64,000 nucleotides of DNA, taken from Cohnella xylanilytica. GTDB lineage: Bacteria > Bacillota > Bacilli > Paenibacillales > Paenibacillaceae. Of the stretch, positions 16,899 through 25,935 are shown piece by piece. Below the pieces are notes generated by a model, which had not been told where the DNA came from, searched no databases, and was given only the letters and a program-made list of their open reading frames with translations. Position 1 is the first letter of the stretch, and each line of letters starts with the position of its first letter. The translations under genes were made by a program, and so were the position numbers. The DNA lies in NCBI RefSeq assembly GCF_014212175.1, contig NZ_JACJVR010000002.1:62001-126000 (forward strand), read 5' to 3'.

Positions 16899-18215
16899 TC
16901 AGGAGGTAACCGGCGGGATGCCGGCCGCCTTGCGCACCTCGTTCGCGAGCCGGTTGAACTCGTCCTTCGAGGCTTGATCGGCCGCGGCGAAGTAGGCCGC
17001 GGACAGGAAGCGGATGATTTTCTCGGCGTCTTGTTGGCTCATCTCGTTCTCTCCTTCGCTCGGATCCGGGTCTGGATCCGGATTGGGATTGGGGTCGGGA
17101 TTGGGATTGGGGTTCGCGTTCGTGTTCGCGTTCCACCAGCCTTCGCCGCCGTAGGAGCGGTTCAGGTCGACGGCGACGCCGGCTACCTGCGTGCCGTTCT
17201 GGTACTGGTAGATGTTCGCATGATCGCTCGTCTTGCCTCGGCTCCAGGCGTACGTCTGCCAGAAATGGCTGCATGCCTTGCGCCGGTGCATCTCTTCGAC
17301 GACGGCATAGGAGCCGTACACGCCGACGCTATAGCCGGGGATCTCGCTCGCCGCCGCCTTCAGATAGGCCTCGATCTCGTCGTAATCCTTCGGCTGCGCG
17401 TCGTAGTCGACGGCGAAGTAGATGGCGCTGCCGGGCGGCTGACCGACAATCCGCGCTTCCTTCAGGGCGGCGGCTCCGTCGCTCTGCCCGGCGGACGCGC
17501 CTCCGGCCGGGCGGTTCGCCGTTGTCTCGTACACCGAGACGATCTGCATGCCCGCGTCCGTGATCGCTTTCGCCTCGGCCGGCGTCAGCCGCTTCCAGGC
17601 GTATTGCTGCGGCACGAGGTACCTCGCCGCGAACTTGTAGCCCGCCGCCGCGACGTTCTTCGCCGTCTGCGCGGTCAGCGGCGTGGAGCAGTCGATGCCA
17701 GGGGTCGCCAACGTTCCGTTCCCTCCTCCGTCCGGTGCCTTCACGGCATCGTATTTGGTCAGATTGTACGTGTCCATTATGAAAATCAGCTTGTCGGCAT
17801 ACTTCGGGTCCGTCGCGTACCCGGCGGCGGCTACCGCCCTGGCGGCCGACTTGCCGTCGGTGCGCGGAACCTTCGCGTAGCGCTTGTTCCCCGACAGCAA
17901 TGCCGTATAATCGGCGACGGATTCGTTCCAGTCGCGGTACGCGCGGAACGCGGCGTCGACCTTGACCGGACGTCCGTTCACGACCTCCGTCGTCTGCATC
18001 GTGACGCTTCCGGCCGGGCCGGTTCCCTTCATGCCGAACAGGTTGTTCGCTCTCTGCGTCAGACCGCTCCGCCCCCAGTTCGACTCCAGCGCCGCTTGCG
18101 CGATCGCGAGCGACGCGGGCACGCCCGATTGCTTCTGACTCGCTTGAGCGGCGGGAAGAATGCGGGCGATGAAGGCGGAAGGGGCTGCCGCATCTTGGGC
18201 TTGCGAATCCGCCAT
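16899..18215 (-). CDS. Tailocin endolysin: glucosaminidase plus DUF1906 hydrolase
   Basis: Degrades peptidoglycan to release tailocin particles. Residues ~15-155 form a glucosaminidase domain with the catalytic-region AQAALESNWGRSG and NNLFGMKG. Residues ~170-365 form a DUF1906 (Rv2525c-like glycoside-hydrolase-fold) domain beginning PGIDCSTPLTA with IYFAVDYDA. A 28-residue N/P/D linker encoded by a hexanucleotide-like repeat leads to a helical C-terminal ~45 residues, possibly a wall-binding or dimerising tail. Two different predicted hydrolase domains in one lysin are unusual compared with the amidase XlyA of PBSX. No signal peptide, so a holin is needed. It is the last gene of the lysis operon. 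Confidence 0.88.
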   Translation of the reverse strand: MADSQAQDAAAPSAFIARILPAAQASQKQSGVPASLAIAQAALESNWGRSGLTQRANNLFGMKGTGPAGSVTMQTTEVVNGRPVKVDAAFRAYRDWNESVADYTALLSGNKRYAKVPRTDGKSAARAVAAAGYATDPKYADKLIFIMDTYNLTKYDAVKAPDGGGNGTLATPGIDCSTPLTAQTAKNVAAAGYKFAARYLVPQQYAWKRLTPAEAKAITDAGMQIVSVYETTANRPAGGASAGQSDGAAALKEARIVGQPPGSAIYFAVDYDAQPKDYDEIEAYLKAAASEIPGYSVGVYGSYAVVEEMHRRKACSHFWQTYAWSRGKTSDHANIYQYQNGTQVAGVAVDLNRSYGGEGWWNANTNANPNPNPDPNPNPDPDPDPSEGENEMSQQDAEKIIRFLSAAYFAAADQASKDEFNRLANEVRKAAGIPPVTS

Positions 18216-18432
18216 GCGACGGCCTCCCTTACATAATAGAATATGCGGCTTTGCGGCCTTGATATGATCGCGGCCGCCCCGGTTTGCCGAATCGTGCGCG
18301 GTCCGGGTTGTCCTTAGTTTATGCGTTTCTTTGGCGGATGGTTACGGCGGGGTGACGCTTGGCAACCTAGTCCAGGTGACTTGCGGGAAAGGGGTAAATC
18401 TATTGGTCTTCGGAGCCTTCGGACCATTGTTG

Positions 18433-18735
18433 TTAAGGGCCCGAGCCTGGCGGATGCATCGCCTTGTTGCTGATCTGCCCCGCTGCCGCCGCCACCAGAA
18501 ACGCATTCGCGAACGCCAGTCCGTACACGCGCCAATCGCGCCCGTCCGCCCCGTTCGCCAGCTGCGCCAGCGTCAGAATCGCGAACGCGACCAGCACCGC
18601 GAATAGATCGGTCGGCAGCCTCGGCGCTAATCTATCAACCAGCGTCTTCGTGTACTGCACGACGAAGAAAGTCAACAAAGAAGCTCCCCCCATCGCGGAG
18701 AGAGCTTCCCACGTGAATAGTTGAGCGGAATCCAT
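18433..18735 (-). CDS. xhlB: Holin, XhlB-like
   Basis: A 100-residue membrane protein with a hydrophobic N-terminal helix (ASLLTFFVVQYTK), a second helix (LFAVLVAFAILTLAQLA) and a third (VYGLAFANAFLVAAAAG). It forms the membrane lesion that lets the endolysin reach the wall. The ATG at 18735 (MDSAQLFTWEAL) is chosen because GGGGTGA precedes it; the longer frame upstream overlaps xhlA. It is strikingly similar to the prophage holin at 48305-48622. A 217-bp gap with no gene separates it from the endolysin. Confidence 0.85.
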   Translation of the reverse strand: MDSAQLFTWEALSAMGGASLLTFFVVQYTKTLVDRLAPRLPTDLFAVLVAFAILTLAQLANGADGRDWRVYGLAFANAFLVAAAAGQISNKAMHPPGSGP

Positions 18736-18743
18736 CGTTCTCG

Positions 18744-19010
18744 TCACCCCTTGCCGATGTTGGACATGGCCGCTATGATCGCGGAGACGACTGCCGCCAT
18801 GATCGCCCCGACCGTCGTCCTCCACAGCCAACGTTGATTGTCTTCTATATCGTCAATGCGTCTCTGCGCGGATCTCGAGTCTTGAAGCGCTTCGGTCGCT
18901 ATTGCTTTCGCGGTATCGGCGGTCATTTTCACATCGTTCATCGAATCGATCTTCGTCTCGACTCTCACGAGCCTCTCCCGAATCTCGGACAGCACTTCAT
19001 CATTGGACAC
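18744..19010 (-). CDS. xhlA: Haemolysin XhlA-like lysis protein
   Basis: An 88-residue protein: an N-terminal coiled coil with EIRERLVRVETKIDSM, a polar middle and a C-terminal membrane helix (TTVGAIMAAVVSAIIAAM). This is the XhlA architecture, which cooperates with the holin in PBSX-type lysis. The start is taken as GTG 19010, preceded by GGGGGTGA. The frame continues upstream to 19073 but that would place the start before the ribosome site. It is first in the lysis operon, about 110 bp downstream of a late-promoter-like element. Confidence 0.85.
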   Translation of the reverse strand: MSNDEVLSEIRERLVRVETKIDSMNDVKMTADTAKAIATEALQDSRSAQRRIDDIEDNQRWLWRTTVGAIMAAVVSAIIAAMSNIGKG

Positions 19011-19115
19011 GGGAATCACCCCCGTAGAATCGGGCCCCTGGCGGGGCCCGGTATGGCACAGCTCGTTCTTCATTCTCCTTCGTTCTCGCGATATTACGGC
19101 TGAAAGGATCTAAAA

Positions 19116-19149
19116 CGCCCTCTCAACTATAGGTGGCTTTCGTACGACA
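19116..19149 (-). promoter_or_regulatory. Putative late promoter, lysis operon (copy B)
   Basis: A 34-nt sequence matching the one upstream of the tail operon (35179-35212) at 32 of 34 positions. Read on the minus strand it contains TGTCGTACGAA, GCCACC, then CTATAG followed by GAGAGGG. It sits between the last tail gene and xhlA, upstream of the lysis genes. Proposed as a binding site for Xpf-containing RNA polymerase, by analogy with Xpf control of PBSX late operons. Confidence 0.65.
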
Positions 19150-19156
19150 GAGTCTG

Positions 19157-19327
19157 CTACGAGAAAATCTCCGGATTAGAAGCCTTGATCTGCTCCTCGA
19201 CTAAAGCGCGATTTTCAACGTTGAGGTTGTACGAGTCGAGAATTTCATTGATGCCCCGTTCCCCGCCGTTATAACGAATAATAGCCGCTCGAGCAAGAAT
19301 ACGTACTTTGTAAGTCGCCATAGACAT
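19157..19327 (-). CDS. Small XkdX/CD1375-like tail-operon protein
   Basis: A 56-residue protein, MSMATYKVRILARAAIIRYN and onward, with the pattern of short proteins that end tail operons (hydrophobic-basic N-terminus, then a D/E-rich helix). The ATG at 19327 has GAGGAGG with 9 nt spacing; ATG 19336 directly abuts the ribosome site, so it is less likely. Function unknown. It closes the tail operon, 8 bp from the lysis promoter element. Confidence 0.6.
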   Translation of the reverse strand: MSMATYKVRILARAAIIRYNGGERGINEILDSYNLNVENRALVEEQIKASNPEIFS

Positions 19328-19384
19328 AAGACTCATCCTCCTCGCTAGGTTAAAAGAAAAGTGGCCCCACATGGGAACCACTGT

Positions 19385-19783
19385 TTAGGTGCCGAGAATG
19401 TCAGCGATCGCAAGCGTCAAATCGTCAATCGTCTGCTGCTGTTCGGCAACCGTCGTCTTAAGAATCATAACCTGTTCCGAGAGTGGCGGTTGGTAGACGG
19501 GTTCTTCGGACTCTTCCGTGCCATCGGGATAGGAGAAGACAAGCTTCGGCTCATTGCCGCTTACATCAACCCGGTACCCGCTGCACTCCATGAAATCCTG
19601 CGAGTATTGACCGTAGTCGAGTTGAAGCATTCCTACCGTCTCCGGAACTCTTTCTGCCAATGAGATATACGCTCTGAAATCTTGTTCCAGGGTGGTTTCA
19701 ATGACGTCTCCAAAACGCTCACCGGTATCATGAATCACGTTACCAGTTTCTTTTTCGTAATAAATGCGTCTTCCGAATCGCAT
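19385..19783 (-). CDS. XkdW-like tail protein
   Basis: A 132-residue acidic soluble protein with a C-terminal leucine-rich helix (SEQVMILKTTVAEQQQTIDD) typical of XkdW-type proteins that follow the fibre genes in PBSX-like phages. The ATG at 19783 is preceded by AGGAGGAG. The upstream extension to 19819 is rejected because it overlaps the ribosome site. Probably a fibre accessory or assembly factor; the role is not established. AT-rich relative to the baseplate genes. Confidence 0.6.
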   Translation of the reverse strand: MRFGRRIYYEKETGNVIHDTGERFGDVIETTLEQDFRAYISLAERVPETVGMLQLDYGQYSQDFMECSGYRVDVSGNEPKLVFSYPDGTEESEEPVYQPPLSEQVMILKTTVAEQQQTIDDLTLAIADILGT

Positions 19784-19794
19784 ATTATCTCCTC

Positions 19795-20400
19795 CTAAAC
19801 GTCCGCGAAAGCGTTCCAATATATCAAAGCTCCCGATTTCGTAATTGGTATCGTAAAACCATTACTTGTTACATCTGCTGCCCCCTGCCCAACCCTTATT
19901 ACTTGGCCGTTGCCCAATCCCATAACTTTATAACCGCTGTTACCCGAGAACGCGTCTGCATTGTAGCAACAGGCAGGGACCCCAATTAGGTCATCAATAA
20001 TATAAGCGACAATCACTTTTGGAGTGTAAGCGAGCCCTGTTACAGTAAATGAATAACGCGAAGTAGTCGAACCGCTCTCCAAGTAAAACGTTGAAGTGGT
20101 TGTTGTTGCAGTGCCTGTCCCACCGCTCCATGGAGCTCCCGCAATAACGTTTCCAGTCACACCGAATATAGAAATCCCTTTTCGAATATTAGAAGCAACT
20201 AGATTGGAATCCCCAACAACACTCCCACCACTCGTATAACCTGCCGCAATTGATTTTGCTGTTGTCCCTGGTGTAATAGTACCAAGAGCCCCGTTGTTGG
20301 GCATCGTACCAGAAGCGATATAATTTGTTCCAGCACTGAACGACCTGCCCGAGAGAACATCAGCAGGATTAGCTGTTCCGGGAATAAAAATTTGCCCCAT
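19795..20400 (-). CDS. Tail appendage protein, hypothetical
   Basis: A 201-residue protein with short glycine-rich repeats near the N-terminus (VLSGRSFSAGTNYIASGTMP, then GTMPNNGALG) followed by a T/S-rich and then beta-rich segment with a CC pair. These are traits of phage tail-tip or fibre-accessory proteins. It begins 3 bp after the second fibre gene ends. No enzymatic motif is seen. It might be a fibre tip or a partner protein, and low GC suggests recent acquisition with the fibre C-termini. Confidence 0.55.
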   Translation of the reverse strand: MGQIFIPGTANPADVLSGRSFSAGTNYIASGTMPNNGALGTITPGTTAKSIAAGYTSGGSVVGDSNLVASNIRKGISIFGVTGNVIAGAPWSGGTGTATTTTSTFYLESGSTTSRYSFTVTGLAYTPKVIVAYIIDDLIGVPACCYNADAFSGNSGYKVMGLGNGQVIRVGQGAADVTSNGFTIPITKSGALIYWNAFADV

Positions 20401-20403
20401 CGG

Positions 20404-22743
20404 TTACACCCCCACGAATGAAGCTGATACTTTTACTGCATTAGCGACTGATGATTTGACTAGAAGTGCCATATTTTGTCCATTTTTCATATTTACGAAC
20501 AAAGGCAACATGCTGTAACTTCCTGTTGAAAAGGATGAATTGGAGACGACGTATGTTGTTTGCACCGTACCACCAGCGTCCGTATAGTTGAGCCAGATAC
20601 TTACGGTTGCGGCCGCTGTAACTCGAAGATAAACTCTCACGTCATAATTACCGCCCGCAACACTATTTGCACGAAGGCACTCTGTATCAGTGTTTGCAGT
20701 GGCGATGTTGTACTCGCTAACAGATCCCCGCCTCATTGCGGCCGTTTCTGATGTGGCGAGCTCGCGCCATGGTAACCAAACATCGTTGTTATAGAGTCCA
20801 TAGCGATATAAAATTGGCGAATCTGAATTATAGGGATAGATAAACTGTACTGCAGACATGTTAGTAAAACCCTTTATTGTCTGTACTGTACCGTACGGAT
20901 AGGGCCATCCTGATCCACCTGTATCCATCCGCGCGAAAAAGGTCGTTGTCTGTTTATTCGGATACGAAGAAGGAAGCTCGGAACCATTTTTATAATTCTC
21001 GGGGTAATGCGCTGGTGAAAATTCGCTTGCATGTCTTCCGTCAATCGTATCCGCATCTAATCCGCTTCCGCTGCCGTCATTTCCAGCGTGCCAGACAACC
21101 TGAGGCGTTCCTCCTGCTTTCGCATACTTCAGATCGTTTGCTGTGTCGACTTGTAAGTAGTTATTGGTAGTCTTTGTAGCGTTAGCATCCGTCGTGTAAA
21201 AGTAGATCGCTTGGGACCATTGACTGGCGGTATCTTTAATAGAATTCATCCGGATAATATTATTCATCACGAAAGGCGCTAATGATTGAACATAGCCATT
21301 ATTAGGTGCTGCTAACTGAATTGCACCACTACTAACCTCATTTTGAATCGTAAAAATGGAGCTTCCGGCAGATCCAAACCCCACGAATGCCCCTCTCGTG
21401 CCCGGTGAGGAGGTGCGTGGGTTAAACGCCATGTAAGCATGGTCAAGATTGCCCGGACGGATTATAAGGCTTTGTGCCCCCTGAGTAATTGTTACTGTCC
21501 TAAATGACGGCTCTCCCGTTGTCCTTACGTCTTGATCAAGGTGGTACCCATCCACCATGTCCGCATTAAGATTGGGGACAACAGTTTTAGAAATGACACT
21601 AAGAGGGGCCGTTCCATCCGCTACCTTGGAGTTAATTATATTTGCTTCAATATTTCCGCTCGGCGATCGAACAACAACGGTGTCTGCACTAGTTGCTTTA
21701 TCGGCGTGAAAACCGTCCACAGTATCCGAATCAAGTCCGCTCCCGTTCCCGTCCACCGTCTTGAGCTTCGTTAAGACATCGGAAGCTGTGTACGTCGAAG
21801 CGTTAAGTTTGTTCGTATTCAATGCTTCGATCGTCGTTACTGGCGGAGTCCACCAGTTTGCCTTTCCGGTAATTGCCTTGATCATGTTCGCTAGCTTGCT
21901 CCAGAGGCGGGTTGGAGTATCTGCTCCGGCTACAGCAGCGATGGAATCGTCGATTAGTCGGGTCCCGATGTGGTTATCGGTGACTCCCGCTTCTGCGATA
22001 GACAAGGTGCGGTCTGCAGAGAGATCTCCTCCACCCTGAAGGCCACCAGACGTATTCACTTTCCGCTCGACAACCGCATGTCCGCTATGGGGGGCTGCCG
22101 CATCGACATGAGCTTTGGCAGAGGACAATGTTATATCCGGAGCGTCGAACGGATTAGCTTTTCCGGTAATGGCTTTAAAATACTTGAGCACCCAAGAGAA
22201 TAGTTGAGTAACCGAGCCACTCAAACTATAGGAAGCCGAGATATTCGGATCTGCAGTACGCGGTCCTATAACTGCGTCCGTCGCCGAACCATTACCAGTC
22301 TTCTGGGCGAAAACCAGGGATGTCGTACCAAGCTCGATCGGCCCGGAGGTGGTAAGAATCCACCCTGTTCCTCCATTAACTATCCCTTCCTTCACATGAA
22401 CGAAGACCCCCGCGGCCAATTTTCCGGCAGAATCCGCATCGGATGCACGCGCCCACCCCGCCGAACCGGCCAGATATATCCCGTTCTCGCTACCAACCGC
22501 CTGGTTCTTAACCAGAACGCGGTCACCAGCCGCTAGCACGACTCCATCTATGGTCTGCAATCCGTTCAATGTAATACTCGCGATCGTCGCGGCGCGGACG
22601 TCAGCATTTAAGGCCTTCTGGCCGAGAGCGGAGTCGATTTTATCCCAATTGTCGTTCAACATCGTCTCGATGTTGAACATCTCGTTGCCATCCGTCTGCG
22701 GGTTCTTCTTCAACAATTTCCAGACTGAAGTGAAGATGGACAT
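20404..22743 (-). CDS. xkdV: Tail fibre 2 (receptor-binding protein)
   Basis: A 779-residue fibre. The N-terminal ~330 residues, from FNIETMLNDNWDKIDSALG through GLQGGGDLSADRTLSIAEAG to NWWTPPVTTIEALN, are closely similar to fibre 1 and should attach to the baseplate. The middle has repeated DADTIDGRHASEF / NADMVDGYH-type motifs of trimeric fibres. The last ~110 residues again match fibre 1 (VKSSVANAVKVSASF). Central and tip regions are AT-rich and differ. It likely sets target range. It lies downstream of fibre 1 and was created by duplication, as shown by the xkdU remnant just upstream. Confidence 0.82.
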   Translation of the reverse strand: MSIFTSVWKLLKKNPQTDGNEMFNIETMLNDNWDKIDSALGQKALNADVRAATIASITLNGLQTIDGVVLAAGDRVLVKNQAVGSENGIYLAGSAGWARASDADSAGKLAAGVFVHVKEGIVNGGTGWILTTSGPIELGTTSLVFAQKTGNGSATDAVIGPRTADPNISASYSLSGSVTQLFSWVLKYFKAITGKANPFDAPDITLSSAKAHVDAAAPHSGHAVVERKVNTSGGLQGGGDLSADRTLSIAEAGVTDNHIGTRLIDDSIAAVAGADTPTRLWSKLANMIKAITGKANWWTPPVTTIEALNTNKLNASTYTASDVLTKLKTVDGNGSGLDSDTVDGFHADKATSADTVVVRSPSGNIEANIINSKVADGTAPLSVISKTVVPNLNADMVDGYHLDQDVRTTGEPSFRTVTITQGAQSLIIRPGNLDHAYMAFNPRTSSPGTRGAFVGFGSAGSSIFTIQNEVSSGAIQLAAPNNGYVQSLAPFVMNNIIRMNSIKDTASQWSQAIYFYTTDANATKTTNNYLQVDTANDLKYAKAGGTPQVVWHAGNDGSGSGLDADTIDGRHASEFSPAHYPENYKNGSELPSSYPNKQTTTFFARMDTGGSGWPYPYGTVQTIKGFTNMSAVQFIYPYNSDSPILYRYGLYNNDVWLPWRELATSETAAMRRGSVSEYNIATANTDTECLRANSVAGGNYDVRVYLRVTAAATVSIWLNYTDAGGTVQTTYVVSNSSFSTGSYSMLPLFVNMKNGQNMALLVKSSVANAVKVSASFVGV

Positions 22744-22755
22744 AGTTGCTCCTCT

Positions 22756-22825
22756 CTATGCATCCAGAAACAGAGCGAACGAAGTCCGTAACTGGTAGCC
22801 TTAGATTTATTGATTTGTGAAATGC
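22756..22825 (-). pseudogene. Decayed copy of the xkdU 3' end
   Basis: On the minus strand this stretch aligns with the last ~50 bp of xkdU (25363-25430): both share GTTA-CGGACTTCG, a CTGGATGC-TAG end and the same spacing to the following fibre start. It contains indels and has no ribosome site or complete frame. It marks the junction of a tandem duplication that copied the end of xkdU together with the fibre gene. Confidence 0.65.
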
Positions 22826-22893
22826 TCCCACACTCTTTCATCGTATGGATCGACTAATATTTTTCCCATTAGAAACATTTTTACCCGTTATAT

Positions 22894-25350
22894 TTAGACT
22901 TCTAAAATGGAAGCAGAAACGGATACAGCGTTTGCAACTGATGACTTAGCGGATATAACAACTGGTTGGTTCGAACTCTTTTGTGCGAACAGGAAAACGG
23001 GTAATAAACTATAACTCCCCACTGTCATGGCTTGATTATTAACCAGATAGGTAATTTGCGGACCGTTGCTATCGTTGTAACTAATTTTTATTGACACATT
23101 GGCATTAATACTTACTCGTAAATACACTTTAATATCATAATTGCCGTCAATTGGTGGAAAAAAAGAAGCGATCGTTGTTTCCGCTGTGCTAGAAATCCCT
23201 AGGTTACTAACGGACGCTTTCTTGACTCCGTTATCCGTAGTCAATATCTCAATCCATGCTCCCCAAACCCCGTTGTAAAAGTTTCTCGTAAACATACGGA
23301 GCGCTCTCTGAGCATGAAAGTAGGTTGTTAGCGTCTGATTAACTCCAGCATGTTTAGTAACTTTTAGCGCATACGCCTCAGCTACGCCTGGAGGTAGGTT
23401 CGACTGAGTCGATGCCCATGCGTTTGCTGGACAGAAATATTCACCTACAGCCGTTTCGTTATTAAGATCAGCGCCCTCACCTAGAATAATCGACTGAAGG
23501 ACAAAATCACTCGCACGTCTCCCACCAACCATCTCAACGTTAAGCTTGGGCACCATTGTTGTGGAATTTACTACGAACGGAGCAGTACCCTCCTTTGCTG
23601 TTGAGCCGAACACTCGGGCATTCAGATCTCCGTTGGGCAATCTGACGGCCGCACTATCTCCTGTTACATGTTTGTCTGCGTGGAACCCGTCGACCATATC
23701 GGCGTTTAGGTTATCGACTTTCGTCGTAGATGTTATAGCAAATGGAGAATCTCCTTGTTTGGCAGTAGCGATAAAACCATTTGCGACCATCGTCGGCCCA
23801 ATTTTAGTGTGTATTTGGTTGGCTAGTTGCAATCCGGACGGTATGTTTGTACCGTCTGTGAATGATGTTATCGGTGTTATAGTAGGTCCTTTTTTTAGAT
23901 GAGTTACCGATACGCTATACCTCATTAGCACACTCGATCCGTCGTTATTAGCTACATCGAATATCTCAATGTACCCTCCACCGTTATTGTTGATAACAGC
24001 TCGAATATCGAATTCAGAGTAGCTATTGTTGTTAAGTTGTACTATATTGCCTCTGAAATAATGCGACGTATTGATCATCAAAGTAGTATCGAAAACGACG
24101 TTAGACCGAGTACCGGAAATGTTTAGGAGAAAGGAATGCCCTGTAATATCTGATTCCATTATTTCTAGAATTCGAGACCATGTACCGCATCTGCCAATGG
24201 CTGTCCATTGTGAAGACAGTGCTAAATCAGACCCATGATAACCATCCACCATGTCCGCGTTAAGATTTGGGACAATCGTTGTCGACGAAACGGTAAAAGG
24301 AGCGTTCCCTGTAGCATTCGTTGAAGTAAACCCACGTGCCGTTATATATCCATTTCCATCGCGAGCGGCTACGCTATTAAATGAATCAGAAGTAGATACA
24401 GCTGAAGCATTCAACTTATTTGCATTCAGCGCCTCGATCGTAGTCACCGGAGGTGTGTACCAGTTGCTCTTGCCAGTGATCGCCTTGATCATATTCCCGA
24501 GCTTCGACCAGAGGCGGGTCGGGGTGTCGGCTCCGGCTGTCGCCGTAACTGTGTCGTCGATCGTGCGTGTGCCAACGTGGGTATCCGAGACTCCCCCTTC
24601 CGCGATAGATATGGTGCGGTCTGCGGAAAGGTCGCCGCCGCCTTGAAGGCCGCTGGACGTATTCACCTTTCGCCCGATGACGGCATGGCCGCTATGAGGT
24701 GCGGTGGCATCGACATGGGCCTTTACGGAGGCCAGCGACATGTCCGGAGCGTCGAACGGATTGGCTTTTCCGGTGATCGCCTTGAAATACTTAAACACCC
24801 AAGAGAACAGCTGGGTGACCGAGCCGCTCAAACCATAGGCAACCGACGTATTCGGGTCGGCTGTCCGCGGTCCAATAACCGTATCCGTCGCCGAGCCGCT
24901 GCCCGTCTTCTGCGCGAAGGTCAGAGGCGTCGCGCCGAGCTCAATCGGCCCGGAGGTCGTCAGAATCCACCCCGTTCCCGCGTTCGCGGATCCTTCCTTC
25001 ACATGAACGAAGACCCCTGCGGCCAGCTTCCCGGCAGAGTCTGCATCGGATGCACGCCCCCACCCTGCCGAACCGACCACGTAAATTCCGTTCTCGCTCC
25101 CAACGCCCTGGTTCTTGACCAGAACACGGTCGCCCGCCGCAAGCGCGACTCCGTCTACGGTCTGCAACCCGCTTAGAGCAATATTTGCGATCGTAGCGGC
25201 TCGAACGTCCGCGTTCACACCCTTCATGCCGAGGGCGGAGTCGATTTTATCCCAGTTGTCGTTCAGCATCGTCTCGATATTAAACATCTCGTTGCCGTCC
25301 GTCGCCGGGTTCTTCTTCAGCAAATTCCAAATCGAAGTAAAGATGGACAT
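22894..25350 (-). CDS. xkdV: Tail fibre 1 (receptor-binding protein)
   Basis: An 818-residue fibre starting 12 bp after xkdU. The N-terminal ~330 residues carry the same baseplate-attachment module as fibre 2 (SAGKLAAGVFVHVKEG, ITGKANPFDAPD). The central region is unique, with NADMVDGFHADK and NVEMVGGRRASDF fibre repeats. The extreme C-terminus (SAKSSVANAVSVSASILEV) resembles fibre 2. The first ~1 kb is high GC like the baseplate genes, while the rest is distinctly AT-richer, consistent with import of new binding domains. No chaperone gene is evident between the fibres. Confidence 0.85.
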   Translation of the reverse strand: MSIFTSIWNLLKKNPATDGNEMFNIETMLNDNWDKIDSALGMKGVNADVRAATIANIALSGLQTVDGVALAAGDRVLVKNQGVGSENGIYVVGSAGWGRASDADSAGKLAAGVFVHVKEGSANAGTGWILTTSGPIELGATPLTFAQKTGSGSATDTVIGPRTADPNTSVAYGLSGSVTQLFSWVFKYFKAITGKANPFDAPDMSLASVKAHVDATAPHSGHAVIGRKVNTSSGLQGGGDLSADRTISIAEGGVSDTHVGTRTIDDTVTATAGADTPTRLWSKLGNMIKAITGKSNWYTPPVTTIEALNANKLNASAVSTSDSFNSVAARDGNGYITARGFTSTNATGNAPFTVSSTTIVPNLNADMVDGYHGSDLALSSQWTAIGRCGTWSRILEIMESDITGHSFLLNISGTRSNVVFDTTLMINTSHYFRGNIVQLNNNSYSEFDIRAVINNNGGGYIEIFDVANNDGSSVLMRYSVSVTHLKKGPTITPITSFTDGTNIPSGLQLANQIHTKIGPTMVANGFIATAKQGDSPFAITSTTKVDNLNADMVDGFHADKHVTGDSAAVRLPNGDLNARVFGSTAKEGTAPFVVNSTTMVPKLNVEMVGGRRASDFVLQSIILGEGADLNNETAVGEYFCPANAWASTQSNLPPGVAEAYALKVTKHAGVNQTLTTYFHAQRALRMFTRNFYNGVWGAWIEILTTDNGVKKASVSNLGISSTAETTIASFFPPIDGNYDIKVYLRVSINANVSIKISYNDSNGPQITYLVNNQAMTVGSYSLLPVFLFAQKSSNQPVVISAKSSVANAVSVSASILEV

Positions 25351-25362
25351 GGCTGCTCCTTT

Positions 25363-25935
25363 CTACGCATCCAGGAATGGAGCGAAGTCCGTTAACCGGT
25401 GGCTTTGGATTTGTTGAATCGTCATCTTCTGAACCTCGCCAATCGTGAAATACCGGAACTCGTATTCCACCGCCAAGTGAGCGGGTTTGATCGCTTCGAT
25501 GGCGGCCCGGACATCGTTCAAGTTCGGCGGAAGCCCGAGAGTATCGACGAATTTGACCGTAAACCGGTACTCCGTTGGCTGATTCACAATTTCCACTGTG
25601 CCATTCTGGTAAGACCCGGCGACGCTGCGGATCAAATCGAACGTCACCGTGCCCGTCCCCAGAATCTTGGACTTCACCGCGCTTCTTCGCTGTTCGATCG
25701 GTTTGCCGGAATCGGTGGGGATATCGAACTCCCGCTCCCAAGCCTCGAGCCCCCAAGAAGCCGTGCTGACGAAGAATTGGTCCAGAATCTCGTCCAACGC
25801 GGATCGCAGCCGGTCCAGCTCCCCTCCCTGCGCGTCCATTAGAGACTTCATGACCCGGGAAGTCGCGTAATACGGGGGCAAGTAGCCCAGCATCTCCTTG
25901 CCCCGCTCGCTCTGCATCGTCGCCGGCTCAGACAT
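25363..25935 (-). CDS. xkdU: Baseplate protein XkdU-like (DUF2313)
   Basis: A 190-residue protein of the XkdU/YmfQ family. MLGYLPPYY at the N-terminus and WGLEAWEREFDIP in the first half are family hallmarks. In contractile systems this protein joins the baseplate wedge to the fibre (T4 gp53/Mu gp48 context). It starts at ATG 25935, overlapping the end of xkdT by 8 bp, and is followed immediately by fibre 1. The end of this gene was copied upstream of fibre 2. Confidence 0.88.
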   Translation of the reverse strand: MSEPATMQSERGKEMLGYLPPYYATSRVMKSLMDAQGGELDRLRSALDEILDQFFVSTASWGLEAWEREFDIPTDSGKPIEQRRSAVKSKILGTGTVTFDLIRSVAGSYQNGTVEIVNQPTEYRFTVKFVDTLGLPPNLNDVRAAIEAIKPAHLAVEYEFRYFTIGEVQKMTIQQIQSHRLTDFAPFLDA

